NCBI GenBank assembly: GCA_902489795.1
Contig: CABUBU010000021.1
Coordinates: 1 to 31,533, forward strand
Reading direction: 5' to 3'
Source of the DNA: an uncultured Azospirillum sp.
GTDB lineage: Bacteria > Pseudomonadota > Alphaproteobacteria > RF32 > CAG-239
DNA: 31,533 nt
Under the pieces are notes generated by a model, which was not told where the DNA came from, ran no database searches, and saw nothing but the letters and a program-made list of their open reading frames with translations. Position numbers and translations under genes: made by a program. Shown in pieces: positions 1 to 8,423 of this stretch. Every line of letters starts with the position of its first letter. Position 1 is the first letter of the stretch.

Positions 1-127
1 TTTGACCCGTTTACGGGTAGCAAGTAATCTTCGCCCTGTCAGACCGTCATACGCCCTTAAGGCGTTCGCTGGCACCATTAGGGGTACACCCGCTTGAGAA
101 GAACCACCGGCTTAGCCGGTGGGTTAC
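1..127 (+). mobile_element. Palindromic end of an IS200/IS605-like element (candidate TnpB omega-RNA 3' end)
   Basis: The segment contains a short hairpin ACCCG-TTTA-CGGGT (5-18) and, at its right edge, a perfect 8-bp stem CCACCGGC-TTA-GCCGGTGG (104-111 / 115-122) preceded by AAGAA. A purine-rich lead into a GC hairpin with a TTA/TTTA loop is the usual look of the right end of IS605-type elements, where the non-coding 3' part doubles as the TnpB guide RNA scaffold. No TnpB motif can be seen because the window starts here, so the assignment rests on structure alone. The hairpin with its following T-run could instead be a plain terminator for whatever lies upstream. Confidence 0.45.
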
Positions 128-138
128 TTTTTTTATCG

Positions 139-163
139 GAAAAACTGCCGTCTGGGCCGGCAG
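139..163 (-). terminator. Intrinsic terminator of the LysR/GNAT pair
   Basis: On the minus strand a 6-bp stem CTGCCG/CGGCAG (plus positions 145-150 and 158-163, 7-nt loop) is followed by five T residues. It lies 27 bases past the acetyltransferase stop codon. Confidence 0.55.
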
Positions 164-189
164 AGTCCTTTTGTGCGTTTTCCGACAGA

Positions 190-646
190 TTATCTGTCGA
201 GTTTCAAGTGCAAAATCGGAAACGGATTGCCCTGATCGTCAAGCGAACTGCGGCCGTCAACGGCAAAACCGTGCTTGCGGTAAAATTTCAGGGCGGCGGG
301 ATTTTGCTCGTTGACGTCAACCAACGTGACGCCGCGTTGTCTGACGGCAAAAGTCAGCAGTTCGGAACCAATCCCCCTGCCGAAACAGTCCGGCGAAACA
401 AACAGCATTTCGGCCTTGCCGTCGGCAAGGCCGATAAATCCGAGAATTCTTTCCCGTTCCGAAAACGCATACAGTTCCGGAATCGGCGCCAAAACGGAAC
501 AGACTTCGCTTTCAAGCGCGAGAATGTCCTGTTCGCTCAGAAAATGATGCGTAGCTCTGACGGAAGCCTGCCACAGGCGGAGCAGTTCATTCGTCTGCCG
601 GTCGCCTGGCTCGGTAATGCCGATAATTTTTTGTTTGTTCGGCCAT
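190..646 (-). pseudogene. GNAT N-acetyltransferase, YjaB-like, apparently frameshifted near its start
   Basis: The reading frame encodes a GNAT-fold acyltransferase. The acetyl-CoA loop is visible as FVSPDCFGRGIGSELL, and the C-terminal part VDVNEQNPAALKFYRKHGF is close to E. coli YjaB, as is the upstream stretch ELLRLWQASVRATHHFL. The frame has no good start codon. An ATG at 646, two bases after the LysR stop and behind AAAGG, is in another frame and reaches TGA after 19 codons. Removing one A from the A6 tract (plus T6 at 627-632) joins that ATG to the domain and gives 151 aa, the family's usual size. This is a sequencing error, a slippage or phase-variable site, or a fresh pseudogene. The substrate is unknown. 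The gene is probably translationally coupled to the LysR gene. Confidence 0.75.
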
Positions 647-648
647 AC

Positions 649-1527
649 TTACATCCTTTGGAGTATTTCCTTGAAATAGTTTATCACCGCCCGCACCCGG
701 GGCAGATCCTTGACCCGTTTGCGGCTGAAAAGGTAGATGCTTATATGACTGTTCCAGTCAAAATTGTCAAGACAAATCAGTCCTTCCTCGGCAAAGCGCA
801 GCGGCATGACACAAATGCCGGCATTGTTGCGCACGGCGTCGATGACCGATCCGCTGGAGTTGGAAATGTAACGGACGTTTTCCGAGTTTTTCAGAATTTC
901 CCGATATTGCTTGTCATAATAAACGGGATCGGACTTGCAGACGATACGGTGGTTTTTGACAATGTCTTTGATGTTTTGCGGGTAGCCGTACTTTTTCAAA
1001 TAAGCGGGAGAGGCAAACAGTTTACATTCAATGTTTTTGACAGCAAGGACAGTCACGTCCTTTTCCTTTGGCTCGCAGTAGGAAATGCCGATGTCCAGAT
1101 TATTGTATTGCAGTTGCAGGCTGTCCTGAAAAATGATGCTTTGTATCTGGATGTCGGGAAAGCGGGAGAAAAAGGCGTCTATGTCGTAAAACATCAGGTT
1201 GCTGCTGATGCCGACGTCCATTCCGACCTTGACCGGGAAGAAATTTTGTGTGTTTCTGCCGTTTTCGGCATACATTTGCTGCAGGAGTTCTTCCATCCGG
1301 GAAGCGTTTTCGGTAAATTTTACCCCTTTGGGCGTCAGTGTGCACCCGTGTTCCGAACTGATGACGAGTTGCAGGCCGAATTCCGCTTCCAGGTTGCCGA
1401 TGTATTTGTTAAGGGTGTCTACCGAGGCGCCGATAGCTTCCGCCGCTTTGCGCTTGCTGCGGCATTCTCCGAGGGTGGAAAGCATAAACAGGCTTTCTAT
1501 GTTTTGTAGGTCTTTGCGGTTTATCAT
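649..1527 (-). CDS. LysR-family transcriptional regulator
   Basis: A 292-aa protein with an N-terminal winged helix-turn-helix at about residues 10-65, including the recognition region around KAAEAIGASVDTLNKYIGNL. It is followed by a periplasmic-binding-protein-like effector domain from about residue 95 (PVKVGMDVGISSNLMF) with typical strands such as LDIGISYCEPKE and NNAGICVMPLRFAEEGL. Length and layout fit the family. LysR regulators usually bind upstream of a divergent target, but here the upstream neighbour is the 3' end of another minus-strand operon, so autoregulation or control of the coupled downstream acetyltransferase gene is more likely. A plausible promoter lies at 1589-1616. The ligand cannot be read from the sequence. 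Confidence 0.88.
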   Translation of the reverse strand: MINRKDLQNIESLFMLSTLGECRSKRKAAEAIGASVDTLNKYIGNLEAEFGLQLVISSEHGCTLTPKGVKFTENASRMEELLQQMYAENGRNTQNFFPVKVGMDVGISSNLMFYDIDAFFSRFPDIQIQSIIFQDSLQLQYNNLDIGISYCEPKEKDVTVLAVKNIECKLFASPAYLKKYGYPQNIKDIVKNHRIVCKSDPVYYDKQYREILKNSENVRYISNSSGSVIDAVRNNAGICVMPLRFAEEGLICLDNFDWNSHISIYLFSRKRVKDLPRVRAVINYFKEILQRM

Positions 1528-1588
1528 AAAACATCTTACCTTTAATAATTGATTTTTTAAAAAACATTACCTTGAAGTTGTAATGAGC

Positions 1589-1616
1589 ATCATACAATTA
1601 TACCTTGTGCAGTCAA
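1589..1616 (-). promoter_or_regulatory. Candidate sigma70-like promoter for the LysR gene
   Basis: On the minus strand, TTGACT (1611-1616) and TATGAT (1589-1594) are separated by 16 bp. They lie 62-90 bp upstream of the ATG, and AAGG precedes the start codon. Both boxes are close to consensus. Confidence 0.5.
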
Positions 1617-1677
1617 CAACAAAATTCGTCTTTTGCATGCTTTTGTATAAAAATACAACCTTTTGGCTATGGTTGGC

Positions 1678-1710
1678 AAAAAAAACGGATGCAAATATCC
1701 GGTTTTTTTA
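1678..1710 (-). terminator. Terminator of the xthA-rnr-S41 operon
   Basis: An A-run, a short stem around CGGAT/ATCCG with loop GCAAAT, and a T-run on both sides form a bidirectional terminator-like hairpin 12 bases beyond the S41 protease stop codon. Confidence 0.5.
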
Positions 1711-1721
1711 AGTTTGGGTGT

Positions 1722-2807
1722 CTATTTTAAGATGGAAACCGCCAGTTCAATGTCCGCTTCGTTTCTTTCCCGGCTTTCCCGTTCGCAGCGCAGATTGGTA
1801 AAAGCCGAAGCGCGGTCGATCGGCACGTTGTCGTCGGCGTTGAACGTACAATAGTCCGGAATCAATCCTATTTTGTCGATTTTCTGGCCGGAGGGTGTAT
1901 AGAAATGTGCCGTTGTCAGAGCCAGTTTGCCGCCGTTTTCAAAACTGTACATTTCCTGAATGCTGCCTTTGCCGAAGCTGTTGGTGCCGACCAGTTTGGC
2001 CTGAACCTGTTCGCTGAGGGCGGCGGCCACCACTTCGGCGGAAGAGGCGGTGTTGCCGTCGATCAGGACGATAACAGGCAGATTGAAGCTGCTTTCCTCG
2101 TCAGCGTTGTAATATTTGACCGCGCTATTGTCCCTGCCTTTGACCGAGGCGATGATGCCGCCGTCAATGAAAATGCCGGCCACGTCGATGGCTGCCGTCA
2201 GCAGACCGCCGCGGTTGCCCCTGAGGTCAAGAATCACGCCTTTGGCCGCGGGATAATCCTTGAGGGCGGAAAGCACGTTTTGTTTGGTGGCGCCGTTAAA
2301 GCTGCCGATTCTGATGTACAAAACGTCGCCGATCATCCGCCGGGCAAAAAGCCTTAAGGGTTTGGGAGCATCATTCTCCGTTTCGTCAAGCTCCGAATAA
2401 TAGCGGGAATTGTCGTTAAGGCTTTCCGCCGCGGCGGTCATTACTTTTTCGATCAGTTCAAAATCCCGTTCGGCGGCTTTCGGCGAGTTTTTGACGGCCG
2501 CTTCCGTCACCTTCAGGGTGATTTTGGCCCAGGCATCAATGTCATCGGGGTTTTCCGGCTTATGCCACAGGTCGGCCTGCTGCCTTTTGTAATAGAGATA
2601 AACCATTTCCCTGCCATCGGCGAAAAGCAGATCTTTATCAACTGCCGACAGTCCCTGCAGTCCGTTGACGGTCAGACGTTCGGCAGTTATCGGTTCGGCG
2701 TGTTTTTCGCTGACGGTCGTGTAGAATGCGGTGATCAGCGAAAGCTCGTCGGCGCGGACGTTGCCGGTGGCAAACAGGGAGATCAGCAGCAGGAGTAATT
2801 TTTGCAT
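1722..2807 (-). CDS. Secreted S41 (C-terminal processing-type) peptidase without a PDZ domain
   Basis: A 361-aa protein with a signal peptide (residues 1 to about 19, ending NVRA). The S41 core runs from about residue 155: DVLYIRIGSF, the GVILDLRGNRGG strand-loop, the nucleophile region GNTASSAEVVAAAL and the lysine motif SFGKGSIQ. S255 and K280 are 25 residues apart, the same spacing as the Ser/Lys dyad of E. coli Tsp. The usual PDZ domain is missing: only about 20 residues separate SRYYSEL from the core. It starts 6 bp after rnr, with no clear ribosome-binding site, so it is probably translationally coupled. It should act in the periplasm on unfolded or tagged proteins. Its target is unknown. 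Confidence 0.85.
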   Translation of the reverse strand: MQKLLLLLISLFATGNVRADELSLITAFYTTVSEKHAEPITAERLTVNGLQGLSAVDKDLLFADGREMVYLYYKRQQADLWHKPENPDDIDAWAKITLKVTEAAVKNSPKAAERDFELIEKVMTAAAESLNDNSRYYSELDETENDAPKPLRLFARRMIGDVLYIRIGSFNGATKQNVLSALKDYPAAKGVILDLRGNRGGLLTAAIDVAGIFIDGGIIASVKGRDNSAVKYYNADEESSFNLPVIVLIDGNTASSAEVVAAALSEQVQAKLVGTNSFGKGSIQEMYSFENGGKLALTTAHFYTPSGQKIDKIGLIPDYCTFNADDNVPIDRASAFTNLRCERESRERNEADIELAVSILK

Positions 2808-2813
2808 CGGTAT

Positions 2814-4853
2814 TCAGGCTTTCTTATCGGGGCGCTTTGTGTTTTTTTTGCGTTCTTTGTTTTTTGTCTTGGTTGCTTTTTTCTTTTTTTCCTTGCTTGG
2901 GCGGGCGGGTTTTTCTTCCCTGACGGGGTCTTCGCCCGCATAGCGGAAGATCAGGCCGCCGCTTTCCGGCGAGGCTTCGCATAAGACGGCGGCAAGCTTT
3001 TGTCCGAGACGGAACTTCAGTTTGTTTTCCGTTCCTTTAAGACAGCTGCCGGCGTCAAGCAGGGTATAATAGTCTTTCGGCAGCGAGCGCATCGGAATCA
3101 GCCCTTCGGCACCGAGGCTTTCTATTCTGACAAAAATTCCGGCGTTGGTCAACCCGCTGATTTTAACTTCAAATTCGGTTCCCGTCAGCGGCTTCAGATA
3201 AAGCGAAAGATAACGGGCGGTTAAGTCCCTTTCCGCCGCCGCGGCCGTGCGTTCGGTGGTGCAGAGATGATCGGCGGTTTCGGCAAAGGCGCGTTGGGAC
3301 GGCATTTCTTCTGTCGGGGAAAAGGCGCAGGCGTTGACCAGTGCCCGGTGGATCAGTAAATCTGCGTATCTGCGGATCGGTGAGGTAAAATGAACGTATT
3401 CTTTCAGACCAAGTCCAAAATGCCCAATGTTTTGCGGAGAATATTGCGCCTGACATTGCAAACGCAGAACCAGGTCGTCAATACCGGTGCCGCGATCCTT
3501 TTGCCGGCAAAGCTCGATAAGGCGGTTGAAATGTTCCGGCTTTAATGCCTGGAAATCCGGAAGTTTTAGTTTAAGACTGTCAAGCAGCGGTTTGATTTCT
3601 TTTAGTTTTTCTTCCGGCGGACGGTCGTGAACGCGGTACATGACCGGCTGCCGGGAAAGCTGCAGCCGACGGGCGGCGGCCACGTTGGCGGCAATCATGA
3701 ATTCTTCGATGATTTTGTGGCTGATGAGGCTTTCCTGTTTTTCGACCGCGGCCACGTTTCCGTTCTTATCGAGGCGGATTTTGACTTCTGTCGTTTCCAG
3801 CTCCAGCGCTCCGCGCCTTTTGCGAGCCAGAGCCAGTGCCTGATAAGCTTCGTAAAGAGGCGCGATCGCCGTCTTGAAGAGCTTTTTGGTGCGACTGTTG
3901 AACTCGCCCCGGATTGCCGCTTCCGTTTCTTTGTAAGTCAGACGGGCAGCGGATTTGATGACAACCCTTCGGAATTCCCGGTCAAGCAGGTTTCCTGCCC
4001 GGTCGATCTGCATGAAACAGGCGATTGCCGGGCGCTTGACGCCGGGGTTGAGCGAGCAGAGGTCGTTGCTGAGGATTTCCGGCAGCATCGGGATTACCGT
4101 CTGCGGCAGGTAAACGGAATTTCCGCGGCGGCAGGCTTCGCGGTCGAGTGCGCTGCCCGGACGCACGTAAAAAGACACGTCGGCAATGGCAACGATCAGC
4201 CCGAAACCGTCGTCGGTGCGGCAGGCGTAAACGGCGTCGTCGAAGTCTTTGGAGTCGTCGCCGTCAATGGTGACGAACGGCAGTTCGCAGAGGTTGACTC
4301 GTTCGGAAGCGGCAAAGTCGGGAAATTTCCGGCATTCGTCGGTTACTTCCCGTTCAAATGCCTGCGGCAGTTTGTATTTTTGCGCGATCAGCACTTCGTT
4401 TAACTTTTCCATGCTAAACGGGCCGAAGTTTTTAACCACCGACGCCTGCCGGGAGGCGCCGCTGCCGCTGACGGCGATTTCGACAAAGTCGCCGCTTTTC
4501 AGAGTTTTGTTTTCGCTGAGGACGATCGGTTTGGCGCCGCGTTCCACCGGTGTTACAAGGCAAACGTGGTTTTGCCGCTCAATCGTTCCGAACAGGTTTT
4601 CGCCCGTTTCCGTCCGTTCTCCGGCAAGGCGGGAGACTGCTTTGACGCAAAATCCTTCCGCCGTTTTCTGCAGTTTTCCCAGAAATTCGTCGCCGACGGC
4701 CGGCGCCGGCAGCCGGCGGCTGCTTTTAAGCGGAAAATTTCGATTTTTATATTTTCCGTCGATGGCGGCGGCCAACGGTTCGCCGTCTTCGTCGACGGCT
4801 GTTATCTTGAACAGAACGTAACGTTCGTCCGCCTTGTCGTTATGTTTTCTCAT
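2814..4853 (-). CDS. rnr: Ribonuclease R (RNB-family 3'-5' exoribonuclease)
   Basis: A 679-aa RNase II/R enzyme that degrades structured RNA 3' to 5' in the cytoplasm. Cold-shock-like OB domains occupy about residues 80-170. The RNB domain begins near 184, and its metal-binding aspartate cluster DGDDSKDFDDAVY is at about 197-209. GNSVYLPQTVIPMLPE and HFTSPIRRYADLLIHR mark the catalytic channel. An S1 domain (EVKISGLTNAGIFVRI) follows, then a Lys/Arg-rich tail such as EKKKKATKTKNKERKKN, typical of RNase R rather than RNase II. It is somewhat shorter than many homologues because the N-terminal helix-turn-helix extension is absent. Its start overlaps the xthA stop (ATGA), so the two genes are cotranscribed. 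Confidence 0.93.
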   Translation of the reverse strand: MRKHNDKADERYVLFKITAVDEDGEPLAAAIDGKYKNRNFPLKSSRRLPAPAVGDEFLGKLQKTAEGFCVKAVSRLAGERTETGENLFGTIERQNHVCLVTPVERGAKPIVLSENKTLKSGDFVEIAVSGSGASRQASVVKNFGPFSMEKLNEVLIAQKYKLPQAFEREVTDECRKFPDFAASERVNLCELPFVTIDGDDSKDFDDAVYACRTDDGFGLIVAIADVSFYVRPGSALDREACRRGNSVYLPQTVIPMLPEILSNDLCSLNPGVKRPAIACFMQIDRAGNLLDREFRRVVIKSAARLTYKETEAAIRGEFNSRTKKLFKTAIAPLYEAYQALALARKRRGALELETTEVKIRLDKNGNVAAVEKQESLISHKIIEEFMIAANVAAARRLQLSRQPVMYRVHDRPPEEKLKEIKPLLDSLKLKLPDFQALKPEHFNRLIELCRQKDRGTGIDDLVLRLQCQAQYSPQNIGHFGLGLKEYVHFTSPIRRYADLLIHRALVNACAFSPTEEMPSQRAFAETADHLCTTERTAAAAERDLTARYLSLYLKPLTGTEFEVKISGLTNAGIFVRIESLGAEGLIPMRSLPKDYYTLLDAGSCLKGTENKLKFRLGQKLAAVLCEASPESGGLIFRYAGEDPVREEKPARPSKEKKKKATKTKNKERKKNTKRPDKKA

Positions 4854-5644
4854 GGGCGGAACTCGGCAACAAGGGCGGTATGGTCGGAGGGTTTGGGCGC
4901 CAGCCGGGGGCTTTTGTCGACCATGCAGGAAAGCAGCCGGTCAACCGCCGGTGCGTTCAGAAACAGATAGTCTATCCGCATGCCGAAATCGGCGGCAAGG
5001 GCGTTGCCGGTATAATCCCAGAAGGTATAACCCGGGTCTTTCGGATGCAGGGTGCGAAATGCGTCGTAAAAACCGCCGTGGCACAGGGCGTTCAGCCTGC
5101 GCCGCACTTCCGGGAGAAAAAGGGCGTCGTCGACAAAAGGTTTGGGATCATAAACGTCGTTTTCGGTCAGAATGACGTTGAAGTCGCCGCCGAGAACTAC
5201 CGGACAGTCAAGTTTCTGCAAATCTGCGGCATGACGGAGAAATGAGTCCATCCATTCCAGCTTGTAAAGATATTTGGAACGGTCGGCGCTGTTGTTGTAG
5301 GGTGGGTTGCCGTTGGGCAGATAAATTGAGGCCAGCCGCCATTTCTGCCCCTGTACCGACACTTCCGTTTCGAGATATCGGGCGTTTTCGTCGTCAAAAC
5401 CAGGCAGTCCTTCGCAGACGACAGAAAGCGGATGCCGGCTCAGCACCGCCACCCCGTTGTAGCTCTTCTGTCCGAGCATTTTCGCTTCGTAGCCGGCGGC
5501 GCGGAGTTCAAAGAAGGGAAAGTTGTTATATTCGCTTTTTATTTCCTGCACCAGGACGACGTCGGGCGCCGCTTTGGCAAGCCATGCGGTCAGGTTTTCG
5601 ATCCGGGCGTTAATCGAGTTCAGGTTGTAGGCGGCAATTTTCAT
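4850..5644 (-). CDS. xthA: Exodeoxyribonuclease III (AP endonuclease)
   Basis: A 264-aa member of the endonuclease/exonuclease/phosphatase fold that cleaves DNA at abasic sites during base-excision repair. Visible signature residues are N7 in AAYNLNSINAR, the metal ligand E34 in LVQEIKS, IYLPNG, D154/N156 in GGDFNV, and the terminal D254-H255 pair in KPSDHTAL. Length matches the XthA family (about 260-270 aa). It heads a minus-strand operon with rnr (4-bp overlap) and the S41 protease. The start is the first ATG of the frame, with AAAGG about 12 bases upstream. No unusual residue was seen. Confidence 0.93.
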   Translation of the reverse strand: MKIAAYNLNSINARIENLTAWLAKAAPDVVLVQEIKSEYNNFPFFELRAAGYEAKMLGQKSYNGVAVLSRHPLSVVCEGLPGFDDENARYLETEVSVQGQKWRLASIYLPNGNPPYNNSADRSKYLYKLEWMDSFLRHAADLQKLDCPVVLGGDFNVILTENDVYDPKPFVDDALFLPEVRRRLNALCHGGFYDAFRTLHPKDPGYTFWDYTGNALAADFGMRIDYLFLNAPAVDRLLSCMVDKSPRLAPKPSDHTALVAEFRP

Positions 5645-5762
5645 AAATTTATACCTTTACTATTTGATCTTTTATAATGTATATTACTTTTAATTTGATT
5701 GAAAGCTAAAAAAACGCCTTGGCGCATAATATATGTTTAAGGCGGAGGTAACAGGAGAAAAG

Positions 5763-6710
5763 ATGATGTTAAACGGTTTTCCGGACAATTTCCGAATGGG
5801 CGACGACGATGTTTTAAACGAGTTCCGCCAAAAACAGGCAAATTTTGATCTTGAGGAAAAACGCAACGAAATCAACAATTCCCGCAGTCTGTTCATCGGC
5901 GCGCTGGCCGGTCTGGCAATGGCGGCCGTGGTCGGCTGGTTCGTGCTGGCGCCGCAGTACCAAAGCGGCGAAGAAGAGGAAGTGCCGGTGATCCGCCGTC
6001 CGCAGGAAGAAGTGAAAATTCCGCCGGTGGAACCCGGCAGCGTGGAAATTTCCAACCAGGAAAAAACCGTCTACGACATTATTGAGCGCAAACCCGAAAA
6101 TCAGGAGGAAGCCAACGTCCTGCCGCCTTCTGAACAGCCGAACGCCGACGCCATTGAAGCGTTGGTCGAAGAGGTAACCGCCAAAGAAAATGCCGCGCCG
6201 GCTGCCAAAACAAACGAGATCCGGGCGGAATCGCTGGCCGTGTCGGCCAAACCGGCAGAGGTAAAGACTGAGGCGGAAAAAGCGCCGGTCGTTCCGGCCG
6301 CGGCTGAAGCTGCCGCCGAAAAGGAAAAGCCTGTCGCAGGCAAGGCCGAAGAACCGGTTCAGGCAGAAACAAAGGCCGTCAAAACGGCAGTTAAGGCCGA
6401 ACGATCCGCACCGAAGGCCAAAGAAGCCGCCCCCGCCGCAGCAAAGCAGGGAACGATTGCCAAAGGAGCCTGGCAGATTCAGCTGATGTCTTCGCCCAAC
6501 AAGGCGGCGGTTGAAAAGTCGTGGAAGACCATGTCGGTAAAATACAAGATTTTGTCGGGGTTGCCCCATGAGGTCAGCAGCGTTGATCTCGGCGCCAAGG
6601 GAACCTATTACCGCCTGAAAGCCGGCAGTTTTGCCACCAAAGCCGAGGCTGCCGCTTTGTGCGGCAAATTAAAGGCCGCCGGCGGCAGCTGCTTTACCGC
6701 AAGGAAATAG
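5763..6710 (+). CDS. SPOR-domain inner-membrane protein
   Basis: A 315-aa single-pass protein. A cytoplasmic N-terminus of about 40 residues is followed by one membrane helix (SLFIGALAGLAMAAVVGWFVL), a long Glu/Ala/Pro/Lys-rich low-complexity periplasmic linker, and a C-terminal SPOR domain (GAWQIQLMSSPNKAAVEKSW to GTYYRLKAGSFATKAEA). SPOR domains bind denuded peptidoglycan glycan strands and concentrate at the septum. I chose ATG 5763 because AGGAGA lies 4 bases upstream; an earlier in-frame ATG at 5733 lacks a ribosome-binding site. The gene opens an operon with the M50 protease and nagZ, in keeping with the SPOR-nagZ neighbourhood common in Alphaproteobacteria. Confidence 0.88.
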   Translation: MMLNGFPDNFRMGDDDVLNEFRQKQANFDLEEKRNEINNSRSLFIGALAGLAMAAVVGWFVLAPQYQSGEEEEVPVIRRPQEEVKIPPVEPGSVEISNQEKTVYDIIERKPENQEEANVLPPSEQPNADAIEALVEEVTAKENAAPAAKTNEIRAESLAVSAKPAEVKTEAEKAPVVPAAAEAAAEKEKPVAGKAEEPVQAETKAVKTAVKAERSAPKAKEAAPAAAKQGTIAKGAWQIQLMSSPNKAAVEKSWKTMSVKYKILSGLPHEVSSVDLGAKGTYYRLKAGSFATKAEAAALCGKLKAAGGSCFTARK

Positions 6711-6712
6711 TG

Positions 6713-7366
6713 ATGGAAGTGTATCTCGGCGTTGCCGTTTCCCTGTGTTCCGTTTTTCTGGCGATCGTATTGCACGAAGTGGCGCACGGCTATGCCGCCT
6801 ATATGCTCGGAGACGATACCGCCAAACGAGCGGGGCGGCTGTCGCTTAACCCGCTTAAACACATCGACCCGTTCGGTTCGGTTTTTCTGCCGCTGTTTTT
6901 ACTCTGGAGTGGCACCGGCTTTTTGTTTGGCTGGGCCAAACCGGTTCCGGTCAGTTTTTACCGGCTGAAAAGATTTCCCCGCGACATACTGATCGTTTCC
7001 GGCGCCGGAATTGCCGCTAATCTGGCGCTGGCGTTTGCGGCCGGGCTGGTATTCAATCTTTTTCCCGGAATACCAAGCTTGCTGAAGCTGTTTTTGCTGT
7101 ATTTTGTCATCAGCAATCTGGTGCTGGCGTTTTTCAACCTGTTGCCGATCCCGCCGCTGGACGGTTCCAAGCTGTTTTTCGGCTGGATCCGCCGCCCATG
7201 GGCGCAGAAGTATGTTTCTTCCGACCGTTACGGACTGGCAGCGCTGATCGTCGTGGCCGTCGTTCTGCCTGCTTTCGGTGCCGCATTCGGCGTGCCGGCG
7301 ATAGATCCGCTGCGCTGGTATCTGTCGGGAGTGTTGTCCTGGTTTATGGGAATATTGGGAGGTTAG
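6713..7366 (+). CDS. M50-family (site-2 protease type) intramembrane zinc metalloprotease
   Basis: A 217-aa polytopic protein. The zinc motif HEVAHGY (H21, E22, H25) sits in the first membrane helix, and the third ligand is in FFNLLPIPPLDGSK (D150), the signature of the compact YwhC/rhomboid-sized S2P group. Several hydrophobic segments cover most of the chain, and there is no PDZ domain. Such proteins cleave membrane-spanning substrates; the target here is unknown. I used ATG 6713 because AAGGA lies 7 bases upstream, and an upstream in-frame extension would overlap the SPOR gene. It is two bases from the SPOR stop and four from nagZ, so the three genes form one operon. Confidence 0.9.
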   Translation: MEVYLGVAVSLCSVFLAIVLHEVAHGYAAYMLGDDTAKRAGRLSLNPLKHIDPFGSVFLPLFLLWSGTGFLFGWAKPVPVSFYRLKRFPRDILIVSGAGIAANLALAFAAGLVFNLFPGIPSLLKLFLLYFVISNLVLAFFNLLPIPPLDGSKLFFGWIRRPWAQKYVSSDRYGLAALIVVAVVLPAFGAAFGVPAIDPLRWYLSGVLSWFMGILGG

Positions 7367-7370
7367 AATC

Positions 7371-8423
7371 ATGTTGTCGGCGTTGGTTTCGGTAAGCGGC
7401 CAGAGTTTAAGCGACGAGGAAAAGCGCTGGTTGGAAAAGTATCAGCCGGCAGGCGTTTCCCTGTTTGCCCGCAATGTCCGCGATGCGGATCAGCTGCGCC
7501 GCCTGACCGGGGAAATCCGCGCTGCTGCCGGTCGCGACGATATCCTGATTGCCGTAGATCAGGAAGGCGGACGAGTTCGTCGTCTGAGCGGCTCTGATTT
7601 TCATCCTGCGGCGTCGCAGTATGTGCTCGGACAACTGGACGAAGAAATGGCTGCCGCCCATGCGGAAATTATCAGTAACGATTTGCGCCGGACGGGGATC
7701 AATTTCAATTTTTCACCGGTGCTGGATATGGCTTATCCCGCCACCCATCCGGTTTTGAAATCGCGTTGTTTCGGCAGCAGCGAACAGAAGACGGCGCTGC
7801 TCGGAAAGGCGATGATCAGCGCCTACCTGTCCAACGGCGTCTGCCCTTGCATCAAACACATGCCCGGGCACGGACGGGCGAAAACGGATCCCCATCTGGG
7901 GCTGCCGGTTTTAAACAATGCTTTGCCGGAACTGGCAAAGGATTTTTATCCGTTTACCGAAAATAACGACTGCCCGGCGGGCATGACCGCCCATATTGTC
8001 GTCAGTGCGGTTGACGACCGTTTACCGGTAACTTTGAGCAAAAAAGCGATTGATTACCTGATTCGCGGCCTGATTAACTTTAACGGTTTGCTGATCTCCG
8101 ACGCCATTGACATGAAGGCCTTAAACGGCAGTGTCGGGGAAAAGGCCGCAGCGGTGATTGCCGCCGGCTGTGATCTGGTTTGCTATTGCGGCGGCAAAAG
8201 CGAAGACCTGGCGATGCTGGCGGAAAACTGTCCGCAGGCTTCCGACCGCACGCTTGAACGGCTGCGGGCGGTGTATGAAGTCATTGCCCGGCCGGGCAAA
8301 CCGCTTGATACCGTTTTGGCGGACCGTTACTACCGGGCGGTCGGTCTGGTTGAGGAATATGACGAAACTTACGATGCCACCGAAGTGCTTAACCGGATGC
8401 AGAAAGGAAACGACGTGCGGTGA
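7371..8423 (+). CDS. nagZ: Beta-N-acetylhexosaminidase (GH3) of peptidoglycan recycling
   Basis: A 350-aa cytoplasmic glycoside hydrolase family 3 enzyme that removes GlcNAc from anhydro-muropeptides. Motifs in order are AVDQEGGRVRR (62-71), the IKHMPGHG loop with K162-H163, the catalytic Asp-His pair D173/H175 in KTDPHLGLP, and the nucleophile D244 in LLISDAIDMKAL. Length fits NagZ (about 340 aa). GGGAGG lies 8 bases before the ATG. In many Alphaproteobacteria scpA and scpB follow nagZ. Here the operon stops, and the next 600 bp hold a transposase relic. Confidence 0.92.
   Translation: MLSALVSVSGQSLSDEEKRWLEKYQPAGVSLFARNVRDADQLRRLTGEIRAAAGRDDILIAVDQEGGRVRRLSGSDFHPAASQYVLGQLDEEMAAAHAEIISNDLRRTGINFNFSPVLDMAYPATHPVLKSRCFGSSEQKTALLGKAMISAYLSNGVCPCIKHMPGHGRAKTDPHLGLPVLNNALPELAKDFYPFTENNDCPAGMTAHIVVSAVDDRLPVTLSKKAIDYLIRGLINFNGLLISDAIDMKALNGSVGEKAAAVIAAGCDLVCYCGGKSEDLAMLAENCPQASDRTLERLRAVYEVIARPGKPLDTVLADRYYRAVGLVEEYDETYDATEVLNRMQKGNDVR

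Noticed and set aside
94..1509. A 471-codon plus-strand open frame
   Set aside because: It lies antisense to the LysR and GNAT genes, has no family resemblance, and its composition is that of a shadow frame; the minus-strand proteins carry clear motifs.
3627..4403. A 258-codon plus-strand open frame
   Set aside because: It is antisense to the RNB domain of rnr, which is well supported; no motifs or ribosome-binding site.
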